The notes under the pieces were generated by a model that searched no databases, was not told where the DNA came from, and was given only the letters and a program-made list of their open reading frames with translations. DNA of 64,000 bases. Source: Hyphomicrobiales bacterium. GTDB taxonomy: Bacteria; Pseudomonadota; Alphaproteobacteria; Rhizobiales; Rhizobiaceae. Numbering within the stretch: the stretch's first letter is position 1; each line of letters opens with the position of its first letter. Shown piece after piece: positions 16,870-25,041 of this stretch. The position numbers and the translations under genes are program-made. Location of the stretch: NCBI GenBank assembly GCA_900472605.1, contig UCJD01000037.1, positions 1 to 64,000 of the forward strand, read 5' to 3'.

Positions 16870-17867
16870 TGGGTATCGCAAGACAGATCACGGGAGGTGC
16901 GCCCGAGGCGCACGATCACATCCAGGCGAATGCCTATTCGCCCTATCATTTCTTTTCCGCCGAGGAATGGGCGAAGTTCAGGGCCGACACGCCGATGACG
17001 CTGACCTCGGACGAGGTCAAGCGGCTGCGCTCGATGGGCGACCCGATCGATCTCGACGAGGTCCGGCGGATTTATCTGTCGCTGTCGCGGCTGCTGTCGG
17101 CGCATGTGGAGTCCTCCCAGCTGCTGTTCAAGCAGCGTAACCGGTTCCTCAGCTTGTCGAACGTGGCGAAAACGCCATTCGTGATCGGGATCGCCGGGTC
17201 CGTCGCCGTGGGGAAATCGACCACCGCGCGTATCCTGAAGGAGCTGCTGCGGCGCTGGCCGTCGAGCCCGAAGGTCGATCTGGTGACGACCGACGGCTTC
17301 CTTTATCCGAACGCAGTGCTGCAACGGGAGAACCTGATGCAGCGCAAGGGTTTCCCGGAGAGTTATGATACCGGTGCGATCCTTCGGTTTCTGGCGGCGA
17401 TCAAGGCTGGGCAGCCCGACGTCAAGGCGCCGTCCTATTCGCATCTCGTCTATGACGTGCTGCCGAACGAATACAAGATCATCGATCGGCCGGACATTCT
17501 GATCTTCGAGGGGATCAACGTACTGCAATCGCGCGACCTGCCGGCAGGCGGCAAGATCGTGCCGATGGTTTCCGACTTCTTCGACTTCTCGATCTATATC
17601 GATGCGGATGAAAGCCGGATTCACGAATGGTACGTGACCCGCTTCATGGGTCTGCGCGAGACCGCGTTCCGTGATCCGAACTCGTTCTTCCACCGCTATG
17701 CCTCGATTAGCGAGGAGGAAGCACTGTCGATCGCCGAGGGGCTCTGGCAGAACATCAACCTCAAGAACCTGCGCGAAAACATCCTGCCGACGCGTCCGCG
17801 CGCGGATCTGATCCTGCGCAAGGGACAGAATCACCTGATCGAGCAGGTGGCCTTGAGGAAGCTCTAA
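16869..17867 (+). CDS. coaA: Pantothenate kinase, type I
   Basis: A 332-residue prokaryotic type I pantothenate kinase, the first step of coenzyme A synthesis from pantothenate. The P-loop GIAGSVAVGKSTT sits near residue 110, with VDLVTTDGFLYPN and the NVLQ region downstream. Translation is coupled to hisE by TGATG, which ties CoA synthesis to the histidine operon. The stop overlaps the convergent alkB stop by four bases. Confidence 0.97.
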   Translation: MGIARQITGGAPEAHDHIQANAYSPYHFFSAEEWAKFRADTPMTLTSDEVKRLRSMGDPIDLDEVRRIYLSLSRLLSAHVESSQLLFKQRNRFLSLSNVAKTPFVIGIAGSVAVGKSTTARILKELLRRWPSSPKVDLVTTDGFLYPNAVLQRENLMQRKGFPESYDTGAILRFLAAIKAGQPDVKAPSYSHLVYDVLPNEYKIIDRPDILIFEGINVLQSRDLPAGGKIVPMVSDFFDFSIYIDADESRIHEWYVTRFMGLRETAFRDPNSFFHRYASISEEEALSIAEGLWQNINLKNLRENILPTRPRADLILRKGQNHLIEQVALRKL

Positions 17868-18475
17868 GGCGTCACGCGCCTGAGCGTCAGGTTGATGCGG
17901 CCGCCATTCTTCAGAAGCGTCGATGTCGCGGGGTAGATTCGGTCGACGCCGTGGAAGGATAGACGCCCCTGCCCGCCGAGAATGACGACATCGCCGCTTG
18001 AGAGCTTGAAGGACATGGTCTTGTCGGTGCGCTCAAGGCCGCCGACGCGAAACAGGCAGGTATTACCGAGCGAGATCGATACGACGGGTGCGGAGAGGTC
18101 CTGCTCGTCCTTGTCCTGATGCAGGCCCATCTTGGCGTCATCCGAATAGAAATTGATGAGGCAGGCCTCGGGTGGCTTGTCGTAGCCCGAGACGTCGTTC
18201 CAGATATCGAGCAGTTCGCCGGGGATTTGGGGCCAGGGATTTCTTGTTGCCGGATGTGTCGGCTGGTAGCGGTAGCCGCGCTCCTTATCGGTGACCCAGC
18301 CGAGCGAGCCGCAATTGGTCATGCGCACCGACATCGGCTTGCCGGTGCCGGGCATGACGGGCGTGTAGAGCGGCGCTTCGGCGACGATGGCGCGGATGAT
18401 GCCGACCAACGCTTCCTGGCGGGCACGGCTCAGATAGTCCGGGCTGTGGCGAATGCCGTTCGGCAATTGCAGCAT
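17864..18475 (-). CDS. alkB: Alpha-ketoglutarate-dependent DNA repair dioxygenase AlkB
   Basis: About 203 residues from the ATG at 18475, which has a GAGGGGAGG ribosome site. The Fe(II) ligands are the His and Asp of GLHQDKDEQD and the His of LSFHGVDRIYP; 2-oxoglutarate-binding arginines lie in GGRINLTLRR. The enzyme removes 1-methyladenine and 3-methylcytosine lesions by oxidative demethylation. It lies 16 bp downstream of arfB in the same direction and is probably cotranscribed with it. I see no Ada-type operator. Confidence 0.93.
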   Translation of the reverse strand: MLQLPNGIRHSPDYLSRARQEALVGIIRAIVAEAPLYTPVMPGTGKPMSVRMTNCGSLGWVTDKERGYRYQPTHPATRNPWPQIPGELLDIWNDVSGYDKPPEACLINFYSDDAKMGLHQDKDEQDLSAPVVSISLGNTCLFRVGGLERTDKTMSFKLSSGDVVILGGQGRLSFHGVDRIYPATSTLLKNGGRINLTLRRVTP

Positions 18476-18491
18476 CGTGCCCTCCCCTCGC

Positions 18492-18926
18492 CTATTCGCC
18501 GCTCGGGCGGCTGCGCATCTTCTTGACATCGGAGCGGCCGGACTTGGCCTTCAGCCGGCGTTCCACAGAACCCTTGGTCGGCTTGGTCTTCTTGCGTGGC
18601 GGTGGCGGCGGCTTGGCGGCCTCGAGGATCATTTCCTTCAGCCGCTCGCGCGCATCCTCGCGGTTTCGCTCCTGACTGCGGAAGCGGCTGGCCTCGATCA
18701 TCAGCACACCCTCCTTGGACATGCGACGGCCCGCCAGTTTCACGGCGTTGATCTTGACACGCTCGTTCAGCGCCGGCGAATTCTGGATGTTGAAGAACAG
18801 CTGGACCGCGGTCGAGACCTTGTTGACGTTCTGCCCGCCGGGGCCGCCCGCCAGAACGAACTGTTCCGTCAGTTCCCATCCCGCGATGGTGATCCTGTCG
18901 TTGATGTAGAGCGGGTCGCTGGCCAT
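18492..18926 (-). CDS. arfB: Peptidyl-tRNA hydrolase ArfB (ribosome rescue)
   Basis: A 144-residue stand-alone release-factor-like protein. The GGQ hydrolysis motif at residues 30-32 lies in AGGPGGQNVNKV. The C-terminus is a lysine/arginine-rich tail (PPRKKTKPTKGS, RRLKAKSGRSDVKK) that in ArfB/YaeJ inserts into the empty mRNA channel. It rescues ribosomes stalled without a stop codon, and in alphaproteobacteria can back up trans-translation. Confidence 0.93.
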   Translation of the reverse strand: MASDPLYINDRITIAGWELTEQFVLAGGPGGQNVNKVSTAVQLFFNIQNSPALNERVKINAVKLAGRRMSKEGVLMIEASRFRSQERNREDARERLKEMILEAAKPPPPPRKKTKPTKGSVERRLKAKSGRSDVKKMRSRPSGE

Positions 18927-18976
18927 ATGATGTCTATCTCACATCGTATCCCGCTTGAAAAGGCGCCAGGGAACGC

Positions 18977-19005
18977 GCAAAACCCGGCCATTCGAAGCCG
19001 GGTTT
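18977..19005 (-). terminator. Terminator downstream of pckA
   Basis: Perfect 9-bp stem (AAACCCGGC and GCCGGGTTT), followed by TTTTG on the minus strand. Its outer arm overlaps the parS-like sequence at 19001-19016. Confidence 0.75.
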
Positions 19006-19016
19006 CACGTGAATCA
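19001..19016. other. parS-like ParB binding site
   Basis: GGTTTCACGTGAATCA matches the consensus TGTTTCACGTGAAACA at 14 of 16 positions, with the central TTTCACGTGAA intact. It lies 20 bp past the pckA stop, about 40 kb from the predicted oriC, and shares five bases with the pckA terminator stem. Confidence 0.7.
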
Positions 19017-19035
19017 TCAATCAGTTGTCGCTGAT

Positions 19036-20646
19036 TTACTCAGCGGCCACCCTAAAACCCGGGGCCGCATCGCGCACTCCGCCGTCGACGTGGCCTTCGA
19101 ACTTGGCGAAATTGTCGATGAACATGGTCACCAGCTTGTTCGCCTGCGCGTCATAAGCGGCAGAGTCAGCCCAGGTCGAGCGCGGATCGAGAATGCCGCT
19201 TTCGACACCTTCGACCGCAACCGGGACGGCGAAGCCGAAGTTTGGATCGGCGCGGAAATCGGCCTTGCTCAGCTCGCCCGAGAGCGCTGCGGCAAGCAGC
19301 GCGCGCGTCGCCTTGATCGGCATGCGCTTGCCGGTGCCATAGGCGCCGCCGGTCCAGCCGGTGTTGACGAGCCAGCACTCGACGCCGTGGCGGCCGATCA
19401 GCTCTTTCAGGAGATTGCCGTATTCCGACGGGTGCCGCGGCATGAACGGAGCGCCGAAGCAGGTCGAGAAGGTCGCTTCCGGCTCTGTCACGCCGCGCTC
19501 GGTGCCGGCCACCTTGGCGGTGTAGCCGGACAGGAAGTGGTACATAGCCTGATCCGGCGTCAACTTGGCGATCGGCGGCATGACGCCGAAGGCATCGGCC
19601 GTCAGCATGATGATCGTCTTCGGATGGCCAGCGCGACCGGTTTCCGAGGCGTTCGGGATGAAATCGAGCGGATAAGCGCAACGGGTGTTTTCCGTGAGCG
19701 AGCCGTCGTTGAAGTCGGGAATGCGGTTTTCATCGAGCACGACGTTTTCAAGCACCGTGCCGAAACGCTGCGTCGTTGCGTAGATTTCCGGCTCCGCCTC
19801 GGCCGACAGGCGGATGGTCTTGGCGTAGCAACCGCCTTCGAAATTGAAGATGCCATCCTCGCCCCAGCCGTGCTCGTCGTCGCCGATCAGCGTGCGGGCG
19901 GGATCGGCCGAGAGCGTCGTCTTGCCGGTGCCCGACAGGCCGAAGAAGACGGCGGCATCGCCATCCGGGCCGACGTTGGCCGAGCAGTGCATCGGCATGA
20001 CGCCCTTGGCGGGCAGCAGGTAGTTGAGCGCAGTGAAGACCGACTTCTTCATCTCGCCTGCATAGAAGGTTCCGGCGATCAGGATTTCGCCATTTGTCAG
20101 GTCGCAGGCGATGACTGTCTCGGTGCGGCAGCCGTAGCGCTCGGGATCGGCCTTGAACGTGGGCAGATCGATGATCGTCAGCTTCGGCGCGAAGGTTTCC
20201 AGTGTGGAACGTTCCGGCCGGATCAGGAGATTGCGGATGAACAGCGAGTGCCAGGCAAGCTCGGTGACGACGCGTGTCGGCAGCGCATTGCTCTCATCGG
20301 CGCCGCCGATCAGATCCTGCACGAAGAGTTCCTTGCCGGAAGCGTGCGCCAGCATGTCCTCTTTCAACAGCGCGAAATGCTCCGGCGACATGGGCTTGTT
20401 GTTGTCCCACCAGATCTGGCCATCGGTATTGACGTCGCGGACGACGAACTTGTCCTTGGGCGAACGGCCGGTGTGCTGGCCCGTGAGAGCTCGCAAAGCG
20501 CCGTGCGCGGTCAGTTCGGCTTCTCCCCGGCGAATCGACTCCTCATAGAGGGACCCGGCGGTGAAGTTATAGCGAACGCTTTTCGCGCCTGCAAAACCTG
20601 CCGTCGCCAACTCTATCGCTGGGTTGTGGGTACCGAACTGCTCCAT
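19036..20646 (-). CDS. pckA: Phosphoenolpyruvate carboxykinase (ATP)
   Basis: A 536-residue ATP-type PEPCK that converts oxaloacetate to PEP, needed for gluconeogenesis from C4-dicarboxylates. The kinase P-loop is FFGLSGTGKTTLS, with metal and substrate ligands in RSPKDKF and DEHGWGEDGIFNFEGG. Two ATGs lie six bases apart; the one at 20646 has AAGGAA at better spacing than the one at 20652. Upstream is a 336-bp AT-rich divergent region with three LacI-like sites. Confidence 0.97.
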   Translation of the reverse strand: MEQFGTHNPAIELATAGFAGAKSVRYNFTAGSLYEESIRRGEAELTAHGALRALTGQHTGRSPKDKFVVRDVNTDGQIWWDNNKPMSPEHFALLKEDMLAHASGKELFVQDLIGGADESNALPTRVVTELAWHSLFIRNLLIRPERSTLETFAPKLTIIDLPTFKADPERYGCRTETVIACDLTNGEILIAGTFYAGEMKKSVFTALNYLLPAKGVMPMHCSANVGPDGDAAVFFGLSGTGKTTLSADPARTLIGDDEHGWGEDGIFNFEGGCYAKTIRLSAEAEPEIYATTQRFGTVLENVVLDENRIPDFNDGSLTENTRCAYPLDFIPNASETGRAGHPKTIIMLTADAFGVMPPIAKLTPDQAMYHFLSGYTAKVAGTERGVTEPEATFSTCFGAPFMPRHPSEYGNLLKELIGRHGVECWLVNTGWTGGAYGTGKRMPIKATRALLAAALSGELSKADFRADPNFGFAVPVAVEGVESGILDPRSTWADSAAYDAQANKLVTMFIDNFAKFEGHVDGGVRDAAPGFRVAAE

Positions 20647-20988
20647 GGTCATTTCCTTCCCTTGGGGCTCAACGCCGTTAAGAACTGAGCGCGAACCTAC
20701 GGACAGGATTTTTAAAACGCAAGTGGCGTAAATCGATATTATTTAATGATATCAGTTATTTAATCGATTTAAATTTTGGCAGTTTATTTTAAATCGTTTG
20801 AACCGACTCCTCATGGCCTATTTTATCGCGCGACTTTCGGTTGTCCTGGAAAATTAGCGACGGTGCCGCCCTTTATCTTTGCCACAATTTGTTCCACCTT
20901 TATCCCCATAAGCGCATCCGGTTCATATGGCCGCCTGGGGACCTTCAAAAAACCTGGAGACGCGCATTAGATGACGGAGACGAATACA
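20647..20988. other. Divergent intergenic region pckA / chvI
   Basis: No convincing gene is present; a 64-codon frame at 20776-20970 lacks a ribosome site and family resemblance. The pckA-proximal half is strikingly AT-rich (about 20705-20800) and holds three spaced LacI-like palindromes. The chvI-proximal half is of ordinary composition and must hold the chvI promoter, which I cannot place precisely. Confidence 0.6.
20727..20802 (-). promoter_or_regulatory. Three phased LacI-family-like operator candidates for pckA
   Basis: Three imperfect palindromes centred on CG within AATCG occur with centres at 20734/35, 20765/66 and 20795/96, that is 31 and 30 bp apart, about three helical turns. The middle one (TTTAATCGATTTAAA) is best. 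A 9-bp inverted repeat, TAAATCGAT and ATCGATTTA, links the first and second. LacI/GalR regulators favour such CG-centred palindromes, and a LacI-type regulator (PckR) is known for pckA in Sinorhizobium. The assignment is inference. Confidence 0.5.
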
Positions 20989-21720
20989 ATGCCGACAATC
21001 GCGCTCGTTGATGACGACCGTAACATCCTGACCTCGGTGTCGATCGCGCTTGAGGCCGAAGGATACAAGGTCGAGACCTACACGGATGGCGCCTCGGCCC
21101 TTGATGGTCTTCTCGCCCGCCCGCCGCATCTGGCGATCTTCGATATCAAGATGCCGCGCATGGACGGAATGGAACTGCTGCGCCGCCTGCGCCAGAAATC
21201 CGACATGCCGGTCATTTTCCTCACCTCCAAGGATGAAGAGATCGACGAGCTTTTCGGCCTGAAGATGGGCGCCGACGACTTCATCACCAAGCCGTTCTCG
21301 CAGCGCCTTCTGGTCGAGCGCGTCCGCGCCGTGTTGCGCCGCGCCGCCGGCCGAGAAGCGGCTGCCGCTGCCGCGACCGGCAGCGCACCGAAGCCAGGCG
21401 CCGCACAGCTTGCCCGCTCTCTGGAACGCGGCCAGCTGGTCATGGACCAGGAACGCCACACCTGCACCTGGAAGAATGAGCCGGTGACACTGACGGTTAC
21501 CGAATTCCTGATCCTGCACTCGCTGGCGCAGCGCCCCGGTGTCGTCAAAAGCCGTGATGCGCTGATGGACGCGGCCTATGACGAGCAGGTCTATGTCGAC
21601 GACCGCACCATCGACAGCCACATCAAGCGGCTGCGCAAGAAATTCAAGATGGTCGACAACGACTTTGATATGATTGAAACGCTCTACGGAGTGGGATACC
21701 GCTTCCGCGAAGCAGCCTGA
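20989..21720 (+). CDS. chvI: Response regulator ChvI
   Basis: An OmpR/PhoB-type regulator of 243 residues from the ATG at 20989, which has GGAG nine bases upstream; that start places the phospho-acceptor at Asp52 (LAIFDIKMPRMDG), as numbered for Sinorhizobium ChvI. An ATG at 20971 adds six residues. The receiver is followed by an Ala-rich linker and a winged-helix domain (RTIDSHIKRLRKKF and ETLYGVGYRF). With ChvG it governs acid, envelope, exopolysaccharide and virulence/symbiosis genes in rhizobia and agrobacteria. The order chvI-chvG-hprK-EIIA-HPr is one unit. Confidence 0.96.
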   Translation: MPTIALVDDDRNILTSVSIALEAEGYKVETYTDGASALDGLLARPPHLAIFDIKMPRMDGMELLRRLRQKSDMPVIFLTSKDEEIDELFGLKMGADDFITKPFSQRLLVERVRAVLRRAAGREAAAAAATGSAPKPGAAQLARSLERGQLVMDQERHTCTWKNEPVTLTVTEFLILHSLAQRPGVVKSRDALMDAAYDEQVYVDDRTIDSHIKRLRKKFKMVDNDFDMIETLYGVGYRFREAA

Positions 21721-21748
21721 CGCCCTAGGGCGCGGCGGATAAGAATAT

Positions 21749-23584
21749 ATGAGAGCCGGCGCCGCAGACGCGGCCCGCTCTTCGAAAGGGCTGTCGTTGG
21801 CACAGTTGGTGCAGGAGAAGGATCTGGATGACGCAGATGGCGTAGGCCGACGCGTCAGGGGACGACGCTGGTCGCATCCCTTCACGATCATTCGCCGTAT
21901 CTTCGGCAACGCCGTCTTTTCCAGCCTGACGCGCCGCATCCTTTTCTTCAATCTTGCCGCGCTCGTCGTTTTGGTCGGTGGGATTCTCTATCTCAACCAG
22001 TTTCGCGAAGGGCTGATCGATGCCCGGGTCGAGAGCCTGCTCACGCAGGGCGAGATCATCGCGGGTGCCGTCTCGGCTTCCGCCTCGGTCGATACCAACT
22101 CGATCACCATCGATCCCGAAAAGCTGCTGGAGTTGCAGGCCGGCCAGAGCATTACGCCGGTTCCGAACGACGAAGACCTGGAATTCCCGATCGATCCCGA
22201 AAAGGTCGCGCCGGTTTTGCGCCGCCTGATCTCGCCGACCCGCACGCGTGCGCGCATCTTCGATGCCGATGCAAACCTGCTGCTCGATTCACGCCACCTT
22301 TATTCGCGCGGCCAGGTGCTGCGCTTCGACCTTCCGCCTGTCGCCGATGAGGAGCAGACGTGGGGCGAGTGGTTCACGACGATCTTCAACAAGGTTCTGC
22401 AGCCGGGCAACTTGCCACTCTATAAGGAAGCGCCCGGTGGCGACGGCTCGATCTACCCTGAAGTGATGAACGCGCTGACCGGCGTGCGCGGCGCCGTGGT
22501 CCGTACCACGGAGAAGGGCGAGCTCATCGTCTCCGTCGCGGTGCCGATCCAGCGTTTTCGCGCAGTGCTCGGTGTGCTTCTGCTATCGACGCAGGCCGGC
22601 GACATCGACAACATCGTCCATGCCGAACGCCTCGGCATCATGCGCGTCTTCGGCGTGGCGACGCTGGTGAACGTGCTCTTGTCGCTGGTGCTGTCGTCGA
22701 CCATCGCCAACCCGCTGCGCCGGCTATCGGCTGCGGCGATCCGTGTACGCCGCGGCTCCAAAGAGCGTGAGGAGATTCCCGATTTCTCGGTTCGCCAGGA
22801 CGAGATCGGCAACCTTTCGATCGCGCTGCGCGACATGACGACCGCGCTTTATGACCGGATCGACGCGATCGAGAGTTTCGCGGCCGACGTCAGCCACGAA
22901 TTGAAGAACCCACTGACCTCGCTGCGTAGCGCCGTCGAGACGCTGCCGCTGGCGAAATCGGACGATTCAAAGAAGCGGCTGATGGACGTTATCCAGCATG
23001 ACGTGCGCCGTCTCGACCGCCTGATCAGCGATATCTCCGACGCCTCGCGCCTCGATGCCGAGCTTGCCCGCGTCGATGCGGGATCGGTGGATCTGGAGGT
23101 TCTGCTTCGCGATCTCGTGGAAATCTCGCGGCAGATTCGCAGCCGCAAGAAGGAAGTGCAGATCGAATTCGCGATCGAGCGCAAACCCGGCGTGAAAACA
23201 CGCTTCCTGGTCAACGGTCACGACCTGCGCATCGGACAGATCGTCACCAACCTGATCGAGAACGCGCGTTCTTTCGTGGCAAACGAGAGCGGCAAGATCA
23301 CCGTCCGGCTTGTTCGCACGCGCTCTCGGTGCATCGTCTACATCGAGGACAACGGTCCCGGCATTCAGGCGGAGAACATCGACCGCATCTTCGAGCGGTT
23401 CTACACCGACCGACCGGAGTCCGAAGGTTTCGGCCAGAATTCCGGTCTAGGCCTCTCGATCAGCCGCCAGATCGCCGAAGCGCATGGCGGTTCACTGCGT
23501 GCCGAAAACATCATCGACGCGGAGACGGAAGAGGTGGTCGGCGCCCGCTTCACGCTTGCGCTTCCCGCAGATCCCAACTCATGA
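21749..23584 (+). CDS. chvG: Sensor histidine kinase ChvG/ExoS
   Basis: A 611-residue membrane sensor. After about 60 cytoplasmic residues come TM1 (ILFFNLAALVVLVGGILYL), a large periplasmic domain to about residue 285, TM2 (GVATLVNVLLSLVLSS), a HAMP segment, the H-box FAADVSHELKNPLTS and an ATPase domain with N (NLIENA), DNGPGI and GLGLSI motifs. The periplasmic domain is where the repressor ExoR binds in Sinorhizobium. Its TGA overlaps the hprK start (ATGA), so the PTS genes are translationally coupled to it. Confidence 0.96.
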   Translation: MRAGAADAARSSKGLSLAQLVQEKDLDDADGVGRRVRGRRWSHPFTIIRRIFGNAVFSSLTRRILFFNLAALVVLVGGILYLNQFREGLIDARVESLLTQGEIIAGAVSASASVDTNSITIDPEKLLELQAGQSITPVPNDEDLEFPIDPEKVAPVLRRLISPTRTRARIFDADANLLLDSRHLYSRGQVLRFDLPPVADEEQTWGEWFTTIFNKVLQPGNLPLYKEAPGGDGSIYPEVMNALTGVRGAVVRTTEKGELIVSVAVPIQRFRAVLGVLLLSTQAGDIDNIVHAERLGIMRVFGVATLVNVLLSLVLSSTIANPLRRLSAAAIRVRRGSKEREEIPDFSVRQDEIGNLSIALRDMTTALYDRIDAIESFAADVSHELKNPLTSLRSAVETLPLAKSDDSKKRLMDVIQHDVRRLDRLISDISDASRLDAELARVDAGSVDLEVLLRDLVEISRQIRSRKKEVQIEFAIERKPGVKTRFLVNGHDLRIGQIVTNLIENARSFVANESGKITVRLVRTRSRCIVYIEDNGPGIQAENIDRIFERFYTDRPESEGFGQNSGLGLSISRQIAEAHGGSLRAENIIDAETEEVVGARFTLALPADPNS

Positions 23585-24033
23585 GCACCATCCCGGTCAA
23601 CATTCACGCGACAGCGATCGTCGTCGGCAAGACCGGGCTTCTCTTCATGGGGCCATCGGGCTGGGGCAAGTCGATGCTTGCCTTTGCATGCCTTACCGAG
23701 GCGAAGAGGATCGGGATCCATGCCGCGCTGGTCGCAGACGATCAGGTGATGATCTCCTCAAACGAAAAGACCGTGACCGCAGCCTGCCCGCCCTCCATAC
23801 AAGGGATGATCGAGCTCCGGGGAACGGGCATCGTCCGCATCCCCTGCATCCAGGTTGCGCCCATGCACTATGCGGTCCTTCCGGGACGCGTTTCGGGAGA
23901 GGACCGGGTGCCGCCGGAGGACGAGACGACCGCCGTTTTGCCCGGTATCGCCCTACCCGTCATTCGGTTGCTGGCTAATGTGCCACTCCCGTTGGCGGTG
24001 CTGATGGCCAAAGCACCCGAAATAGGGCGCTAA
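23581..24033 (+). CDS. hprK: Short-form HPr kinase/phosphorylase
   Basis: A 150-residue HprK consisting only of the catalytic domain. The P-loop GPSGWGKS is at residues 24-31, and the signature near ELRGTGIVRIP follows. It lacks the roughly 130-residue N-terminal domain of Firmicutes HprK, as is normal in alphaproteobacteria. It should phosphorylate Ser49 of the HPr encoded at 24599. The start overlaps the chvG stop by four bases. Confidence 0.92.
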   Translation: MSTIPVNIHATAIVVGKTGLLFMGPSGWGKSMLAFACLTEAKRIGIHAALVADDQVMISSNEKTVTAACPPSIQGMIELRGTGIVRIPCIQVAPMHYAVLPGRVSGEDRVPPEDETTAVLPGIALPVIRLLANVPLPLAVLMAKAPEIGR

Positions 24034-24186
24034 TGCCCACGAAACCGGCAGCTGGCGCGCGAAACCGTGCATTTTTGTCTTGCACTTCGGCTTTTCATCG
24101 CCAAGATGTGCCCCCACGGTGGACGCGATTGCTGCATTGCGATATTGGGCTTACCGTTTGCATACGCCATTGGGAGCAGTAGTATC

Positions 24187-24588
24187 ATGATCGGACTTGT
24201 GCTTGTCACTCACGGCAAGCTGGCTGAAGAGTTTCGTCATGCGGTCGAACATGTTGTCGGTCCTCAGAAATTCATCGAGACGGTCTGTATCGGCCCCGAA
24301 GACGACATGGATCAGCGACGCCAGGATATTCTCGGCGCAGTCGCAAACGCCGATGACGGCCATGGCGTGGTCATTCTGACCGACATGTTCGGTGGAACTC
24401 CTTCCAATCTGGCGATCTCCGTGATGAGCAGCGGACATACCGAAGTGATCGCCGGAATGAACCTGCCGATGCTGATCAAGCTCGCCGGCGTGCGCGGCGA
24501 GGACAACATGGAAAAGGCGCTCGCCGAGGCATCCGAAGCCGGCCGCAAATACATCAATGTCGCCAGCCGCGTCTTGAGCGGCAAGTAA
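24187..24588 (+). CDS. manX: PTS EIIA component, mannose type
   Basis: A 133-residue stand-alone EIIA of the mannose (EIIA-Man) family. The phospho-acceptor is His9 in VTHGKLAEEF; DMFGGTPSN is the second family motif. No EIIB/C transporter is near, so it is a regulatory protein phosphorylated by HPr, as in the rhizobial PTS-Ntr. The ATG at 24187 is chosen over an in-frame start at 24067 because it gives the standard family N-terminus. HPr follows 10 bp later. Confidence 0.93.
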   Translation: MIGLVLVTHGKLAEEFRHAVEHVVGPQKFIETVCIGPEDDMDQRRQDILGAVANADDGHGVVILTDMFGGTPSNLAISVMSSGHTEVIAGMNLPMLIKLAGVRGEDNMEKALAEASEAGRKYINVASRVLSGK

Positions 24589-24598
24589 CGAGCCCCAG

Positions 24599-24877
24599 AT
24601 GACCGTCCAGCTCTCCCGCGAAATTCTCATCATCAACAAGCGTGGCCTGCATGCGCGCGCTTCGGCGAAATTCGTGCAGACGGTCGAAACCTTCGACGCT
24701 TCGATCACTGTCTCGAAAGATGGGATGACCGTTGGCGGCAACTCGATCATGGGACTGATGATGCTGGCTGCAAGCCCCGGCTCCAGCGTCGTGGTCTCAG
24801 CCAGCGGCAACCAGGCCGAACAGGCGCTCGACGCACTGGACCAGCTGATCCAGAACAAATTCGGCGAAGATATGTAA
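24599..24877 (+). CDS. ptsH: Phosphocarrier protein HPr (PTS-Ntr)
   Basis: A 92-residue HPr/NPr. The active His is His18 in NKRGLHARAS, and the regulatory Ser49 lies in GGNSIMGLMML, as expected of a target of the HprK encoded upstream. It relays phosphate from PtsP (not in this window) to EIIA proteins. It is the last gene of the chvI operon. Confidence 0.95.
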   Translation: MTVQLSREILIINKRGLHARASAKFVQTVETFDASITVSKDGMTVGGNSIMGLMMLAASPGSSVVVSASGNQAEQALDALDQLIQNKFGEDM

Positions 24878-24897
24878 GGTCCGCCGGACCATATAAA

Positions 24898-24919
24898 CAT
24901 ATAAAGACTTCTTTATATC
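24898..24919 (+). promoter_or_regulatory. SahR-type palindromic operator upstream of ahcY
   Basis: A perfect 9-bp inverted repeat (ATATAAAGA and TCTTTATAT, two-base centre) lies 123 bp before the ahcY start. It resembles the ATATAAAG-centred palindrome I recall for SahR, the ArsR-like S-adenosylhomocysteine-responsive repressor of methionine-cycle genes in alphaproteobacteria. The fit to ahcY function supports this; the regulator gene is not in the window. Confidence 0.65.
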
Positions 24920-25041
24920 ATTATTGCGTTCGCCATAGAAGCCTGCTAAACGGCTGGCATGACCGCGCCTGCGCGGAGCTTTTCGTCGCGCGAAGCATTT
25001 CGCGCCTTCGCCACTGAGACGCTTTCAGCATGGAGAACCCA

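Noticed and set aside
20776..20970. Small ORF between pckA and chvI
   Set aside because: No ribosome site and no recognisable homologue; it ends directly at the chvI leader, which is more likely regulatory DNA.
24920..25041. Possible SAH riboswitch in the ahcY leader
   Set aside because: Two short GC hairpins are present (for example GCGCGAA-GCAT-TTCGCGC), but I do not see the conserved SAH-riboswitch core, and the operator palindrome explains regulation more simply.
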